The notes: generated by a model from the letters alone, not told the origin. DNA of 64,000 nt from DAOUMF01 sp034408935 (GCA_034408935.1 DAOUMV010000003.1:272221-336220), one strand, 5' to 3'. Shown: positions 8,448-17,406, counted from the first letter of the stretch. Numbers and translations: made by a program.

Positions 8448-10449
8448 CGACCTGCTCCAGGATCAGGTTGCCAAAGGGGTCGACGGCGCCTCGCCAGCCG
8501 GACGGGACGGCGGTGGTGGCGTCCATCTGGACAACGATGGCTGGGCCCTCGATGCGGTCGCCGGGCGAGAGGCGCGAGCGGTCGTAGATGGCCGCGTGCG
8601 TCGGGCCGCCGAACCACACGTCGCGGTGGCCAAGGAGGGGGTCTTCGCCGGAGGGCTGGATCGGCGGGAGATCGAGGGCGGTGGTCGGGACGGTGAGGCG
8701 GACGCGCAGGTTCACGACCTCCGTCGTGCGTGCGGGCTCGCTGTGGCTGTAGCGCTCTTGGTGCAGGTCGTGGAAGCGCGGCAAGAAGGAGGCGGGGGCC
8801 AGCTCGTCGGCGGGGACGGACAGCTCGTACGACTGACCGGCGTAGCGCATCTCCAGGAAACGCTGGACGGTGAGATCATCGGCGGGCAGGTTTTCGTCCC
8901 GCAACCCGTGGATACCCTGTCGCTCCAGCTCGGACGAGAGGGCCAAGAGCGTGCGCTCCACGTCAGTCCAGCCGTCGCCGTCGGTGGGGACGGTGAGCAT
9001 CGCCGCGGCGGACAGGTCCTTGGTGACGGGCGCGGCGGCGATCCCCAGGGCGGAGAGGACGCCCGGATAGAGGGGTACCAGCACCCGCCGCATGCGGAGT
9101 GAGGCGGCCAGGTCGCAGGCGTGAAGGGGCCCGGCGCCACCGAAAGCCACCAGCGTGAATCCGCCTGCGGCGGACGGGTCGTGGCCCCGCTCCACGGAGA
9201 CCACACGCAGGGCGCGCTCCATGTTGGCGTTGGCTACGCGCAGGACGGCGGCTGCGGCGGCGGTGGCGTCGCCGGCGTAGGCCGCGGCCAGCCGCGTAAC
9301 CGCAGATCGGGAGAGGTCTGGTCGCACTTCCATGCGGCCGGCCAGGAAGTGCTCCGGCGTGATGCGTCCCAGCGTCACCTGGGCGTCGGTGACGGTGGGG
9401 TCCTGGCCGCGGCCGTAGAACGCGGGGCCGGGGTCTGCGCCTGCGCTCTCCGGGCCGACTCGCAGGGCGCCGCCAGCGTCGATGCGGGCGATGGAGCCGC
9501 CGCCGGCGCCTACGCTGAGGACGTCGACGCTTGGCCCCCGCAGCGGCAGATCGCCCACTGCGGACTCGTCTCGTTCGCCGATGCGGCCGGGACAGAGCGA
9601 GACGTCCGTGGAGGTGCCTCCCATGTCGAGCGTAATGATGTGATCGAAGCCGGCAGCGGAGGCGATGCGGAAGGCGCCGGCGACGCCTCCCGCCGGGCCG
9701 GACAGCGCCGTGCGCACGGCGAGGCGCGCCGCTGCCTGCGGGCTCATGCTGCCGCCGCTAGAGCCCATCACCCGCAGGCTGTCGACGCCCCGCCGCCTCA
9801 GCTCCGACTCCAGCGGCGACAGGTAGCGGGAGACGATGGGCCCCACGTAGGCGTTGACCACCGTCGTGGCCGTTCGCTCGTACTCGCGGTGTTCGGGGAG
9901 CACCTCATGGGAGGGTGAGACGAACAGGCGCCGTTGCCGGGCAGCCTCGGCAACGAGGCGCTCGTGCGCAGGGTTGCGAAAGGAGAACAGGAAGCAGACC
10001 GCGAGCGACTCCGCGCCGTGTGCCTCTACCTCATCCAGGAGTCGCTCCACCTGTGACGGGTCGAGCGGCCCGAGCGCGTTGCCCTCGCAGTCCAGCCGCT
10101 CGTCCGCCTCCAGCCGTAGCTCGTCGGGGACGAGGGGCTGCGGTCGCTGGGGGGAGAGGTCGTACAGCTTGGGGCGCGTCTGGCGGCCGATGACCAGGAC
10201 GTCGCGGAAGCCGGCGGTGGTGATGAGGGCGGTCCTGGTGCCCTTCCGCTCGATGATAGCGTTGGTGGCGACGGTAGAGCCGTGGGCCACCTGGTCCGGC
10301 CGAGCGCCCATCTCGCGCAGGCCCTCCAGGACGCCGCGGGCAGGGTCGTCCGGCGTGGACGGCCGCTTGTAGACGGCGATGCGGTCGTGGCCGATTAGCA
10401 GGAAGTCGGTGAAGGTGCCGCCGACGTCGACACCGAGGATGGATGGCAT
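8440..10449 (-). CDS. hyuA: Hydantoinase A / oxoprolinase family protein
   Basis: A protein of 669 residues with the ASKHA ATP-binding fold. Motifs include GVDVGGTFTDF at the N-terminus, GSTVATNAIIERKG, MGSSGGSMSPQAA, TLDMGGTSTDVSL and AFGGAGPLHACDLA. It is the ATP-using subunit that pairs with HyuB to cleave or carboxylate cyclic amides or ketones. The full length agrees with 5-oxoprolinase/N-methylhydantoinase A proteins. TATAAT lies ten bases before the ATG without a ribosome binding site, so leaderless expression of a hyuA-hyuB operon is likely. Confidence 0.93.
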   Translation of the reverse strand: MPSILGVDVGGTFTDFLLIGHDRIAVYKRPSTPDDPARGVLEGLREMGARPDQVAHGSTVATNAIIERKGTRTALITTAGFRDVLVIGRQTRPKLYDLSPQRPQPLVPDELRLEADERLDCEGNALGPLDPSQVERLLDEVEAHGAESLAVCFLFSFRNPAHERLVAEAARQRRLFVSPSHEVLPEHREYERTATTVVNAYVGPIVSRYLSPLESELRRRGVDSLRVMGSSGGSMSPQAAARLAVRTALSGPAGGVAGAFRIASAAGFDHIITLDMGGTSTDVSLCPGRIGERDESAVGDLPLRGPSVDVLSVGAGGGSIARIDAGGALRVGPESAGADPGPAFYGRGQDPTVTDAQVTLGRITPEHFLAGRMEVRPDLSRSAVTRLAAAYAGDATAAAAAVLRVANANMERALRVVSVERGHDPSAAGGFTLVAFGGAGPLHACDLAASLRMRRVLVPLYPGVLSALGIAAAPVTKDLSAAAMLTVPTDGDGWTDVERTLLALSSELERQGIHGLRDENLPADDLTVQRFLEMRYAGQSYELSVPADELAPASFLPRFHDLHQERYSHSEPARTTEVVNLRVRLTVPTTALDLPPIQPSGEDPLLGHRDVWFGGPTHAAIYDRSRLSPGDRIEGPAIVVQMDATTAVPSGWRGAVDPFGNLILEQVDA

Positions 10450-10459
10450 TTCAGCACGG

Positions 10460-10465
10460 ATTATA
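10460..10465 (-). promoter_or_regulatory. -10 hexamer of the hyuAB operon
   Basis: The minus strand reads a consensus TATAAT ten bases before the hyuA ATG, with no Shine-Dalgarno sequence between. Confidence 0.5.
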
Positions 10466-10497
10466 CGCCGAAGGGTGAGGGTTGAGGCGCGAGCAGC

Positions 10498-11274
10498 TTA
10501 CTCCCCTACGGCCGGTGTGGGGAAGCCTGGGGGTAAGGGAGGATCGTACGGCTTCAAGCGACGGAACTGCTCCTCGGTGTAGGGCCTGACAACGCTGTCT
10601 ATCAGGCGGCCGTGGAGAGCTGCTTGTTGTCCCGCTCGATATATGAGGAACTTGATGAGGCCAGCACCCAACGGCCCAGCAAAAGCGGTGGTGAGGTCTC
10701 CCGAAGACACGACCTCGGGAGCAATCCGGCCCCCTTCGTGGTGGTCAACCGGGGCGCCCGGGTCGAGATTCTCGACGAAGGTCAGGGTCCACGTGCCGCG
10801 GATCGTTTCTGTGGGCGGCTCACTGACGGTCGCCATGGTCATGTCTGTGATAGTGAGGGTCAGGGCCTTTCCCTCTCCCTTGTAGGGTTCTCCGATCAAC
10901 ACACCTGCTGTGACGCCGAGAGAGGTGCCAAGGATGGAGTTGGTGGCAAGGTACTCCTCACTAAGGTCGTCGGTCAGTTTGATGGATGCGGGTGACAATT
11001 CCACGGCCGATTCGGGGCCGTCGATGGCGTAGCGAATTCTCACGTGCTCCCAGTTCACGTCAAAGCTGAAGACCGTAAGGCCAACGCCGTCGTGCTCCGT
11101 CCGGTACTCTCCGGTTGGCTGCCAGACAATGGAGGCAGGTTGCGAGTGGGCCGTAGCGGTTGGTACTGGAGTTAGATAGGAAGGAGCAGGTTCGTCGCCG
11201 CCGCAGGCTGAAAGCACGGCGAAGGGAAGTACCAGCGCTAGGAACGCAATCGTGCGACGCGGAAAGGCCCTCAT
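10498..11274 (-). CDS. Predicted lipoprotein, paralogue of the one at 38536
   Basis: A protein of 258 residues from the ATG at 11274, with GGAGAG six bases before it. The signal peptide ends in the lipobox VLSAC and is followed by a short Pro/Thr stalk. The mature domain has PTGEYRTEHDGVGLTV, LGTSLGVTAGVLIGEPYKGEG, LTLTITDM and EGGRIAPEVVSSGDL. The same blocks in the same order occur in the lipoprotein at 38536-39357, so the two are paralogues. The function is unknown. The beta-rich extracellular domain could bind ligand or shield the surface, but nothing decides this. Confidence 0.8.
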   Translation of the reverse strand: MRAFPRRTIAFLALVLPFAVLSACGGDEPAPSYLTPVPTATAHSQPASIVWQPTGEYRTEHDGVGLTVFSFDVNWEHVRIRYAIDGPESAVELSPASIKLTDDLSEEYLATNSILGTSLGVTAGVLIGEPYKGEGKALTLTITDMTMATVSEPPTETIRGTWTLTFVENLDPGAPVDHHEGGRIAPEVVSSGDLTTAFAGPLGAGLIKFLIYRAGQQAALHGRLIDSVVRPYTEEQFRRLKPYDPPLPPGFPTPAVGE

Positions 11275-11510
11275 CGCGATCTCTCCGTTGGCTCCCCCGG
11301 AGGCCGTCTGGAGTATCCTCCTTCGCACCGCCCTCGTCAAGCGCCGGTCGATCGGCCCTTCCGTCTGACGTAAGCGTTATGGTATCCTGCTGGGGAAGGC
11401 CGCAGCACGCGCCAGGGTGCGCGGCTTCATCATTGGGAGTGACAGCAAGCCGCCGATCGGATCCGGTCGCGCGGCAAGCAGCGCGAGGGGAGACCGCCGG
11501 ACGAGGCCTG

Positions 11511-12206
11511 ATGGGCACGATCATCGACCTGCACATCCATACGAGGCTTGGGTCAATGGACAGCGACATCTCGCCCAGGCGGCTGGCCGAGTCGGCCAAG
11601 GCTGCAGGGCTGACCGGCGTGGGCCTCACGGAGCACATGTCGCCGTGGCCCGCCGATGAGGTCGAGCGCTTTCGGCGGGAGAGCGGCCTGTTCGCCTTCA
11701 CGACGCGCGAATGGTCGACCGAGATGGGCCATATGGTGGTGCTCGGGCTGGACCGCGAGGTGCGGGGTATCACCCGCGCCCGCGACCTGCATCGGGCGTG
11801 CCAGGACAACGGCGGCTACATGATCATCTGCCACCCGTTCCGTTACTTCCCGGGGCCCTCGAACCGCCTGTTCGGGAGCCGGCGCGACGGCCACGAGCTG
11901 TCCGCGGAGGCCCTGGCAGAGCACCCGGTGTTCCACATGGCGGACGCTATCGAGGTACTGAACGGGGGCTGCATCGAGCGGGAGAACGCTCTCGCGCAGG
12001 AGGTGGCGCGGGTGCTGGGGAAGCCGGGGGTGGGGGGCAGCGACGCCCACATGCCGATGGAGGTAGGCAGCTACGCCACGGTGTTCGAGAAGGAACTCGA
12101 GGGCGAGGAGGAGATGCTGGTGGAGCTGCGGGCGGGCCGCTTCCAGCCGGCTCGCCGCGAGCAGCCTGGCGTCTTCGAGGCGCTGGAGCAGATAGTCCGT
12201 CCCTAG
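11511..12206 (+). CDS. PHP domain metal-dependent phosphoesterase
   Basis: A protein of 231 residues from the ATG at 11511. It carries PHP metal ligands in order: DLHIHTRLGS near the N-terminus, LTEHMSPWP, MIICHPFRY and GGSDAHMPMEVG. PHP proteins hydrolyse phosphoesters, for example histidinol phosphate or nucleic acid ends, using a trinuclear metal site. This stand-alone form with the C-terminal SDAH segment is the TrpH/YciV-like type. A degenerate palindromic repeat follows the stop codon directly. Substrate unknown. Confidence 0.85.
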   Translation: MGTIIDLHIHTRLGSMDSDISPRRLAESAKAAGLTGVGLTEHMSPWPADEVERFRRESGLFAFTTREWSTEMGHMVVLGLDREVRGITRARDLHRACQDNGGYMIICHPFRYFPGPSNRLFGSRRDGHELSAEALAEHPVFHMADAIEVLNGGCIERENALAQEVARVLGKPGVGGSDAHMPMEVGSYATVFEKELEGEEEMLVELRAGRFQPARREQPGVFEALEQIVRP

Positions 12207-12226
12207 CCTGCCTGGTGGCAGGCGGG
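12207..12226. repeat. Degenerate 20-bp palindrome
   Basis: CCTGCCTGGTGGCAGGCGGG differs slightly from the perfect palindrome at 24099. It lies between the converging PHP and zinc-ribbon genes and could form a terminator hairpin. Confidence 0.6.
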
Positions 12227-12227
12227 C

Positions 12228-12686
12228 TCAGCGTCTTCGCCGGAAGAGGCCTGTCACCTGATCCCAGATGCCGCCGCCGCGGCCGCCGCTCTTCAGACCG
12301 CTTAGGAAGTGGCCCCAGGCAGCCTCGGCGGAGGCGGCGCGGGCCAGGCCGTGGACGCGCTCCTCAATGATCTCCCGAACGCGGGCCTCCTCGCCGGCGT
12401 CCAGCCACCAACCGTGGCTGCCGCAGGCGTCCAGCTCCAGGTTATAGGCGCGGTAGTTGAAGGCGGTCATGCGCTTGCCGCACTTTGGGCAGTCCATCTC
12501 GCTCTGGTGCTCGGCGTACCTGATGGTGGCGCGCCGCTCCTCGGCTGTGGAGGGGACGGTCGCCTCCAGTTGGTCAAGCTCATCGCGGTCCAGCCAGCGG
12601 CCGTCGCAGGAGGGGCAACGGTCCACTTCGATGCCGTGGTACTCCCGCTCGACGACGAGATCGGCATGACAGCGGGGACATTTCAT
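12228..12686 (-). CDS. Zinc-ribbon protein with two zf-TFIIB domains
   Basis: A protein of 152 residues. Two TFIIB-type zinc ribbons are visible: CPRCHADL with CPSCDGRWLDRDEL (about residues 3-40), and CPKCGKRM with ACGSHGWWLDAGE (about 65-100). In the second ribbon a His replaces the usual second Cys of the last pair. The C-terminal tail is basic (LFRRRR). Such proteins are common in bacteria and probably bind nucleic acid or protein; no specific role is known. It is transcribed towards the PHP gene. Confidence 0.85.
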   Translation of the reverse strand: MKCPRCHADLVVEREYHGIEVDRCPSCDGRWLDRDELDQLEATVPSTAEERRATIRYAEHQSEMDCPKCGKRMTAFNYRAYNLELDACGSHGWWLDAGEEARVREIIEERVHGLARAASAEAAWGHFLSGLKSGGRGGGIWDQVTGLFRRRR

Positions 12687-12747
12687 GATGGCTCGCTCCC
12701 TTTCTCTACAGGATACGAGTCTAGGGTAGCACAGGGATGGATAGCAC

Positions 12748-13440
12748 TCAGGGCTGGCGAAGCAACTCCGCGGCCATCTGGTCGATGAGGCTGCTCGTCG
12801 TCAGGAACCAGGCGAGGAGTGGTGTCAAGGCGATCGTGGACGTGCCAAGTGCCGCCATCTGTACCTTGCCCTCTACCATGGGTTTGAAGTCGGCCTCCGG
12901 GAAGACCTTCTTATGATAGGGCCAGAACGACTTGCCGTAGCAGAAGACGAAACGTGGTCGGTTCGCGTCGAACAGGTGCCTGAGTGCCGCGATCCTCTCA
13001 GGTAGGACGGTGCGCGCGTATTGATCCCAGGACGACCAGGGCCACCGGCGGGGCCAGTGACGGCCGCTGGGCCTGGGGAGCGGGAGCAGTTCAGTCAAGA
13101 AGGTATCGCCGTCGGTTGTGCCCAGTGTCTGAGACTGGTACCTGCGGCAGGTCTCGCCGTCCCACCAGTCAGGGTCGTCCTTCAGGCGGAGGACGATCTT
13201 GCACATCGCTCCCAACGTCGGGAGCAGTCTCTGGGTGGCGAATTGGAGGTCGGGGAGTGAATGGACGCGGGAGAGGTCGTCGATTTCTTGAAATTGGGTC
13301 GCACGAGTCAACAGCTCCTGGTCCGTGCCCTGGCCGTATTCTTCTGCGCCCACGAACCAGTAGGTGCCAGCGGGGTTGCCATAGCCCTTGAAGTTTAGGA
13401 GCTTCTGCCAATACTCATCGGTGAGGCGAGACGTTGTCAA
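12748..13440 (-). CDS. Conserved hypothetical protein
   Basis: A protein of 230 residues, soluble, without signal peptide. It begins MTTSRLTDEYWQKLLNFKG. The blocks GTYWFVGAEEYGQG, TFLTELLPLPRPSG and RPRFVFCYGKSFW are reminiscent of the uracil-DNA-glycosylase-like fold, in which an N-terminal glycine loop, a central Leu-Pro-rich loop and a C-terminal strand form the active site. This is a resemblance only. Its start overlaps the larE stop by four bases, so it is translated together with larE. Confidence 0.6.
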   Translation of the reverse strand: MTTSRLTDEYWQKLLNFKGYGNPAGTYWFVGAEEYGQGTDQELLTRATQFQEIDDLSRVHSLPDLQFATQRLLPTLGAMCKIVLRLKDDPDWWDGETCRRYQSQTLGTTDGDTFLTELLPLPRPSGRHWPRRWPWSSWDQYARTVLPERIAALRHLFDANRPRFVFCYGKSFWPYHKKVFPEADFKPMVEGKVQMAALGTSTIALTPLLAWFLTTSSLIDQMAAELLRQP

Positions 13441-14270
13441 CTACGAACCTCCCCGCGTACTGGCTCCAGCGGCAGGTTGAGCGATCCCGAGCGGAATCCC
13501 GCGAGGTCTAGCGTCACGTACAGGTAGCCCAGCGCTTTGAGCTTCTCCACCACGTCCGCCCGACGGTCGACGAGCAATCGTAGCCCATCCTCGTCCGTCT
13601 CGATGCGGGCCACGTCATCGTGGTGGCGGACGCGGAGCTGTCGCAGACCGAGGGAGCGCAGGTATTCCTCCGCCTCCTCGATGCGGCCCAGCGCCTCGAG
13701 GGTCACCGGCGTGCCGTAGGGGATGCGCGAGGAGAGGCAGGCCATGGCGGGCTTGTCCCACGTGGGCAAGCCGCGCTCCTGGGATAGGGTGCGAATATCT
13801 TCCTTGGTTAGGCCGGCCTCCAGTAGTGGGCTGCGGACGCCGTGCTGATCGGCGGCGCGACGCCCGGGGCGGAAGTCACCGGTATCGTCCAGGTTGCAGC
13901 CGTCGGCGACGCAGTCGAAGCCGCGCTCCCGCGCCATCGCTGTGAGGCGGCTGTACAGCTCGTCCTTGCACTGGAAGCAGCGGTCGGGGCTGTTGGCCAC
14001 GTACTCGGGGTCGTCCATCTCCCGCGTCTCTATGAATTCGTGGGGGATGCCGATGTGGCGCGCCAGCGCTCTGGCCTTATCCACCTCCGACGACGGCACG
14101 GAGGGGGAGACGCCGGTCGTCGCCAGGGCGCGATCGCCGAGGACATCGTGGGCTACGGCGGTCAGGAAGGTGGAGTCCACGCCGCCAGAGTAGGCGACGA
14201 CGACGGAGCCCATCTCGGCGATGAGCCGCTTGAGGGCCTCGAGCTTGGCCTCCAGGGCGGCCTCAGTCAC
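13437..14270 (-). CDS. larE: ATP-dependent sacrificial sulfur transferase LarE
   Basis: A protein of 277 residues. LarE adds sulfur to the pyridinium cofactor of the nickel-pincer nucleotide used by lactate racemase and related enzymes. The PP-loop VVAYSGGVDSTF lies at about residues 24-35. C178 in KPAMACLSSRIPYG matches the cysteine that donates its sulfur in Lactobacillus LarE. Further cysteines occur in DRCFQCKDE (C98, C101). No larA, larB or larC is visible in the window. The GTG start has TATCAT eight bases upstream and no ribosome binding site. Confidence 0.92.
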   Translation of the reverse strand: MTEAALEAKLEALKRLIAEMGSVVVAYSGGVDSTFLTAVAHDVLGDRALATTGVSPSVPSSEVDKARALARHIGIPHEFIETREMDDPEYVANSPDRCFQCKDELYSRLTAMARERGFDCVADGCNLDDTGDFRPGRRAADQHGVRSPLLEAGLTKEDIRTLSQERGLPTWDKPAMACLSSRIPYGTPVTLEALGRIEEAEEYLRSLGLRQLRVRHHDDVARIETDEDGLRLLVDRRADVVEKLKALGYLYVTLDLAGFRSGSLNLPLEPVRGEVRS

Positions 14271-14278
14271 AACACTCT

Positions 14279-14284
14279 ATGATA
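14279..14284 (-). promoter_or_regulatory. -10-like hexamer of larE
   Basis: The minus strand reads TATCAT, eight bases before the GTG start at 14270. Confidence 0.4.
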
Positions 14285-14355
14285 GCATGCCATTCGCTCA
14301 TCCTTCGACAGGCTCTCGCCACTGCGGACAGGCAGGACGAGCGGTTGGCGTGCGG

Positions 14356-15429
14356 CTAGGGCGTGATGGCGATCTTGAGCACACCCTCTGCCTTGGAGCG
14401 GAACAGGTCGATGGCCTTGGGGGCGTCGGCGAGCTTCATGCGGTGGGTGAAGAGCGGCGACAGGTCGACGTTGCCGTGCTCCAGCAAGCCCAGGAGGTGC
14501 TGCATCCGCTCCGCCCCGGAGGGGCACATAGTGGTGACGATCTTGCGGTGGTAGAACGACGGCGCGCCCACGATGGGCAGGTTGAGCTGGGGCGTGAGGC
14601 CGTAGACGCCGATGCTGGAGGCGGTGCCGCCCTGGCGGACGACGCGGGTGGCGGCCTCAAAGGTGGCCTGGGTACCGACGGCTTCGACGGCGATGTCCAC
14701 GCCCTGGCCGTCGGTGAGGGCCATGATCTCGGCGACCGGGTCCTTCTCCTTGGCGTTGATGACGACGGAAGCGCCGACCTTCTTGGATATCTCCAGGCGC
14801 TCGGGGAACGTATCCACGCCGATGACGAGGCCGCAGCCGCGGGCGCGGGCGCCAGCGGTGGCGCACAGGCCCAGTGGGCCCTGGGCGAAGACGGCGACGG
14901 AGTCGCCGAAGCCGGCTTCGGCACGATCGATGGCACCGAAGCCGGTGGACATGATGTCTGTGGCCAACATCGCTGCCTCGTCGGAGACGCCGTCGGGCAC
15001 CTTGGCGACATTCACTTCGGCGAAGGGGATGCGGAAGTACTCAGCCTGGCAGCCGAACAGTACGCGGCCAAGGCGACCGCCGGTGCCGGTGCACATCGAG
15101 TAGTCCCCGCGCAGGCAGGCTGCGCACTTGCCGCAGCCAACGAGGCAAGAGCTGATGACGCGCTCGCCGGGCTGGAAGCGGGTCACGCCGGGGCCCACGG
15201 CGTGGACAGTGCCGACGCCCTCGTGGCCCATGGGCAGGCCCTCCGGCAGCAGGCAATCGGCGTATATGCCTGCCAGCAATTCGTTGGGGTATTCGTCCAG
15301 GAAGTGCATGTCGGAGCCGCAGACGGTGGCCATGGACATCTTGATCACGATCTCGCCTTCACCGGGCTCCGGGATGGGGACGTCCATCATCTCTACCTTG
15401 CCGAGGGTGGTCTTAATGCATGCTTGCAC
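14356..15429 (-). CDS. Zinc-dependent alcohol dehydrogenase family protein
   Basis: A protein of 357 residues in the medium-chain dehydrogenase family, oxidising alcohols with NAD(P). The catalytic zinc segment is TVCGSDMHF with GHEGVGTV. The structural zinc cysteines are CGKCAACLRGDYSMC. The Rossmann region runs from VAVFAQGPLGLCATA through GVDTFPERLEISKKVGA. The layout resembles the isopropanol/threonine dehydrogenase-like class. The GTG start follows AGAGGAGG. It is divergent from the L25 gene, with 131 bases between them. Substrate unknown. Confidence 0.92.
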   Translation of the reverse strand: MQACIKTTLGKVEMMDVPIPEPGEGEIVIKMSMATVCGSDMHFLDEYPNELLAGIYADCLLPEGLPMGHEGVGTVHAVGPGVTRFQPGERVISSCLVGCGKCAACLRGDYSMCTGTGGRLGRVLFGCQAEYFRIPFAEVNVAKVPDGVSDEAAMLATDIMSTGFGAIDRAEAGFGDSVAVFAQGPLGLCATAGARARGCGLVIGVDTFPERLEISKKVGASVVINAKEKDPVAEIMALTDGQGVDIAVEAVGTQATFEAATRVVRQGGTASSIGVYGLTPQLNLPIVGAPSFYHRKIVTTMCPSGAERMQHLLGLLEHGNVDLSPLFTHRMKLADAPKAIDLFRSKAEGVLKIAITP

Positions 15430-15560
15430 GGGAAACCTCCTCTAGTTCGGGTGACCGCGCCAATGACAGCACAGCGGCCGCTCTACGTCAAGGGGAACGC
15501 CGTCTCGTTGACCGGCGGGTTCGGTTGGGCTAATCTGGAACGTGGCCAAAGGAGAAAGCT

Positions 15561-16259
15561 ATGGCGAAGCGGTCCAAAGTCGAGTTGAACGTCAGCCCTC
15601 GCCCAATTCTGGGCAAGAAGGTGAAGCGCCTGCGGCGTGAGGGGATCATCCCGGCCAACGTCTACGGGCACGCCCTGGACTCGGTAGCGATTCAGGTGCC
15701 TAGGGACGACCTGGTGCGCGTCATTCGCACGGCCGGACGGAACGAGATCATCTACCTGCGTCTGGACGGTGAGGAGCCTCGCCCCACTTTCGTGCGCCAG
15801 ATCCAGCGCAACCCGGTGACGGACGCGATCCTGCACGTGGACTTCTACCAGATATCGCTTCGGGAGAAAGTTCGCATGGAGGTGCCTGTGGCCCTGGTGG
15901 GCACCGCCCCCGCCGAGCAGACCTACGGGGGCACCCTGTTGCACAGCCTGGATAGTATCACGGTTGAGGGTCTTCCCACCGATATCCCCTCCGTCATTGA
16001 GGTGGAGGTGTCCGGTTTGGAGGAGATCGATGCGGCCATCCACGTGTCAGAGCTCAACGTCCCAGACGAGGTGACCGTCCTCAGCGATCCAGAGGTCGTG
16101 GTGGCGAAGATTGCTCCGCCGCACGTGGAGAAGGAGGTCGAGGAAGAGGTCGAGGAGGAAGAGGAGGCTGCTGAGGAGGAGGCTGCTGAGGAGGAAGGCG
16201 CTGAGAAGGAAGCGGCGGAGGAGGGCGCAGCCGAAGGCGGTGAGGAAGGCAAAGACTAG
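15561..16259 (+). CDS. rplY: 50S ribosomal protein L25/Ctc
   Basis: A protein of 232 residues of the long Ctc type, which binds 5S rRNA. The N-terminal domain has KKVKRLRREGIIPANVYG and FVRQIQRNPVTDAILHVDFYQ. The C-terminal beta domain has VEGLPTDIPSVIEVEVSGLEEID. From about residue 190 on, the protein is a tail of Glu and Ala repeats, an unusually long acidic extension. The start follows AGGAGA. A hairpin terminator begins 22 bases after the stop. Confidence 0.95.
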   Translation: MAKRSKVELNVSPRPILGKKVKRLRREGIIPANVYGHALDSVAIQVPRDDLVRVIRTAGRNEIIYLRLDGEEPRPTFVRQIQRNPVTDAILHVDFYQISLREKVRMEVPVALVGTAPAEQTYGGTLLHSLDSITVEGLPTDIPSVIEVEVSGLEEIDAAIHVSELNVPDEVTVLSDPEVVVAKIAPPHVEKEVEEEVEEEEEAAEEEAAEEEGAEKEAAEEGAAEGGEEGKD

Positions 16260-16281
16260 CGCTTGCGCGTCGTCGGACCCG

Positions 16282-16310
16282 GTGGGGAGAGCAGACGCTC
16301 TCCCCACTTT
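16282..16310 (+). terminator. Intrinsic terminator of rplY
   Basis: A perfect 11-bp stem (GTGGGGAGAGC with GCTCTCCCCAC) with a four-base loop, followed by TTT. It ends just before the convergent fmt stop codon, so it may work on both strands. Confidence 0.75.
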
Positions 16311-16312
16311 CG

Positions 16313-17278
16313 CTATGAGCCCAGCCTGCGGCCGATGAAGTCTCGCGCCCCCCGCAGGAACTCGGTCGCGGGCAGGCGGCGTCGTCCCTGCCGCTGGACT
16401 GACAGCACCGCCAGAAGGCCGTCCCCCGTCTGCACGCCGAACCCCCCTTGGTCGGCCTGCGCTCGAAGCTCGTCCTGCTGTTCCTCCCTGAGGGCCACTG
16501 TGGTCCCCGGAGGCGCTCCCTCGCCTGGCAGGGGCCAAGCCTCCCAGACGTGCAGCAGCTGGCCGTCCAGCGTCGTGTAGGCGCCGGGCCAGGGATCGTA
16601 GGCGCGAACCTGGCGCCAGATGCGCATCGCCGGCAGGGACCAGTCGATGGCGCCGTGCTCCTTCTTCAGCAGCGGAGTCTTGGTGGCCAGCGAATGGTCT
16701 TGCGGTTGCGGCTCGATCTCATCTCGCAGCCAGCCAGGGAGTGTCTCCGCCAGCAGGCTGGCGGCAAGGAGGGCGAGCTTCTCCGCCAGCGTGCCGCCGG
16801 TGTCCTGGTTCTCGATGGGAAGGGAGCGCTGGGCCAGGATGGGCCCGCTGTCTATGCCGGGGTCCATGAGCATGACCGTGGCCCCGGTCTCACGGTCGCC
16901 GGCGAGGATGGCGGCAGGGATGGGGGAAGCGCCGCGGTGTCGGGGCAAGAGGGAAGGGTGCACGTTGAGCACCCCCTTAGGCGGTATGTCCAGCACTTCC
17001 TGGCGTAGGATCTGGCCGTAGCCCACACCTATGCCCACCTCGGGATGCAGGGAGGTGAGTTCGGCTAGCGCCAAGGGGTCGCGCAGGCTCTCGGGCTGGC
17101 GCACGGGCAGCCCCATCGCCAGGGCCGCCGTCTTGACGGGAGGAGGAGTGAGGTGGCGGCCGCGTCCGGCGGGCCGGTCCGGTTGTGTATATACCGCCGC
17201 TATCTCGTACCCCTCATCCGCGAGTCGGCGTAGGGAGGGGACGGCGAAGGCAGGTGTGCCCAAGAAGACGATGGCCAT
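16313..17278 (-). CDS. fmt: Methionyl-tRNA formyltransferase
   Basis: A protein of 321 residues that transfers the formyl group of 10-formyl-THF to initiator Met-tRNA. The start MAIVFLGTPAFAVPSL is typical. The catalytic segment is NVHPSLLPRHRGASPI, followed by DPGIDSGPIL with the essential Asp. The C-terminal tRNA-binding domain includes IWRQVRAYDPWPGAYT. Where most members have a Val- or Ala-rich strand before YGQIL, this one has VGIGVGYGQIL. The usual neighbour def (peptide deformylase) is absent. The ATG at 17278 was preferred to an upstream start inside a repeat. Confidence 0.95.
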   Translation of the reverse strand: MAIVFLGTPAFAVPSLRRLADEGYEIAAVYTQPDRPAGRGRHLTPPPVKTAALAMGLPVRQPESLRDPLALAELTSLHPEVGIGVGYGQILRQEVLDIPPKGVLNVHPSLLPRHRGASPIPAAILAGDRETGATVMLMDPGIDSGPILAQRSLPIENQDTGGTLAEKLALLAASLLAETLPGWLRDEIEPQPQDHSLATKTPLLKKEHGAIDWSLPAMRIWRQVRAYDPWPGAYTTLDGQLLHVWEAWPLPGEGAPPGTTVALREEQQDELRAQADQGGFGVQTGDGLLAVLSVQRQGRRRLPATEFLRGARDFIGRRLGS

Positions 17279-17282
17279 GACG

Positions 17283-17327
17283 GTCCTTCGATAGGCCTGC
17301 CTGCCGCCAGGCAGGCTCAGGACAGGT
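17283..17327. repeat. Dispersed repeat interrupted by a 20-bp palindrome
   Basis: CCTTCGATAGG and CTCAGGACAGG match the repeat seen at 4376 and 6777. Between them sits CCTGCCTGCCGCCAGGCAGG (17296-17315), one base off the perfect palindrome at 24099. The palindrome thus appears inserted in the other repeat. Confidence 0.6.
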
Positions 17328-17406
17328 TCGCTCGCCGATTCTAGCACGTGTCGCCTCCGTAACGCGATACGAACTGCGAGCGTTATAACTTGCGGTGTCT
17401 GTACGA

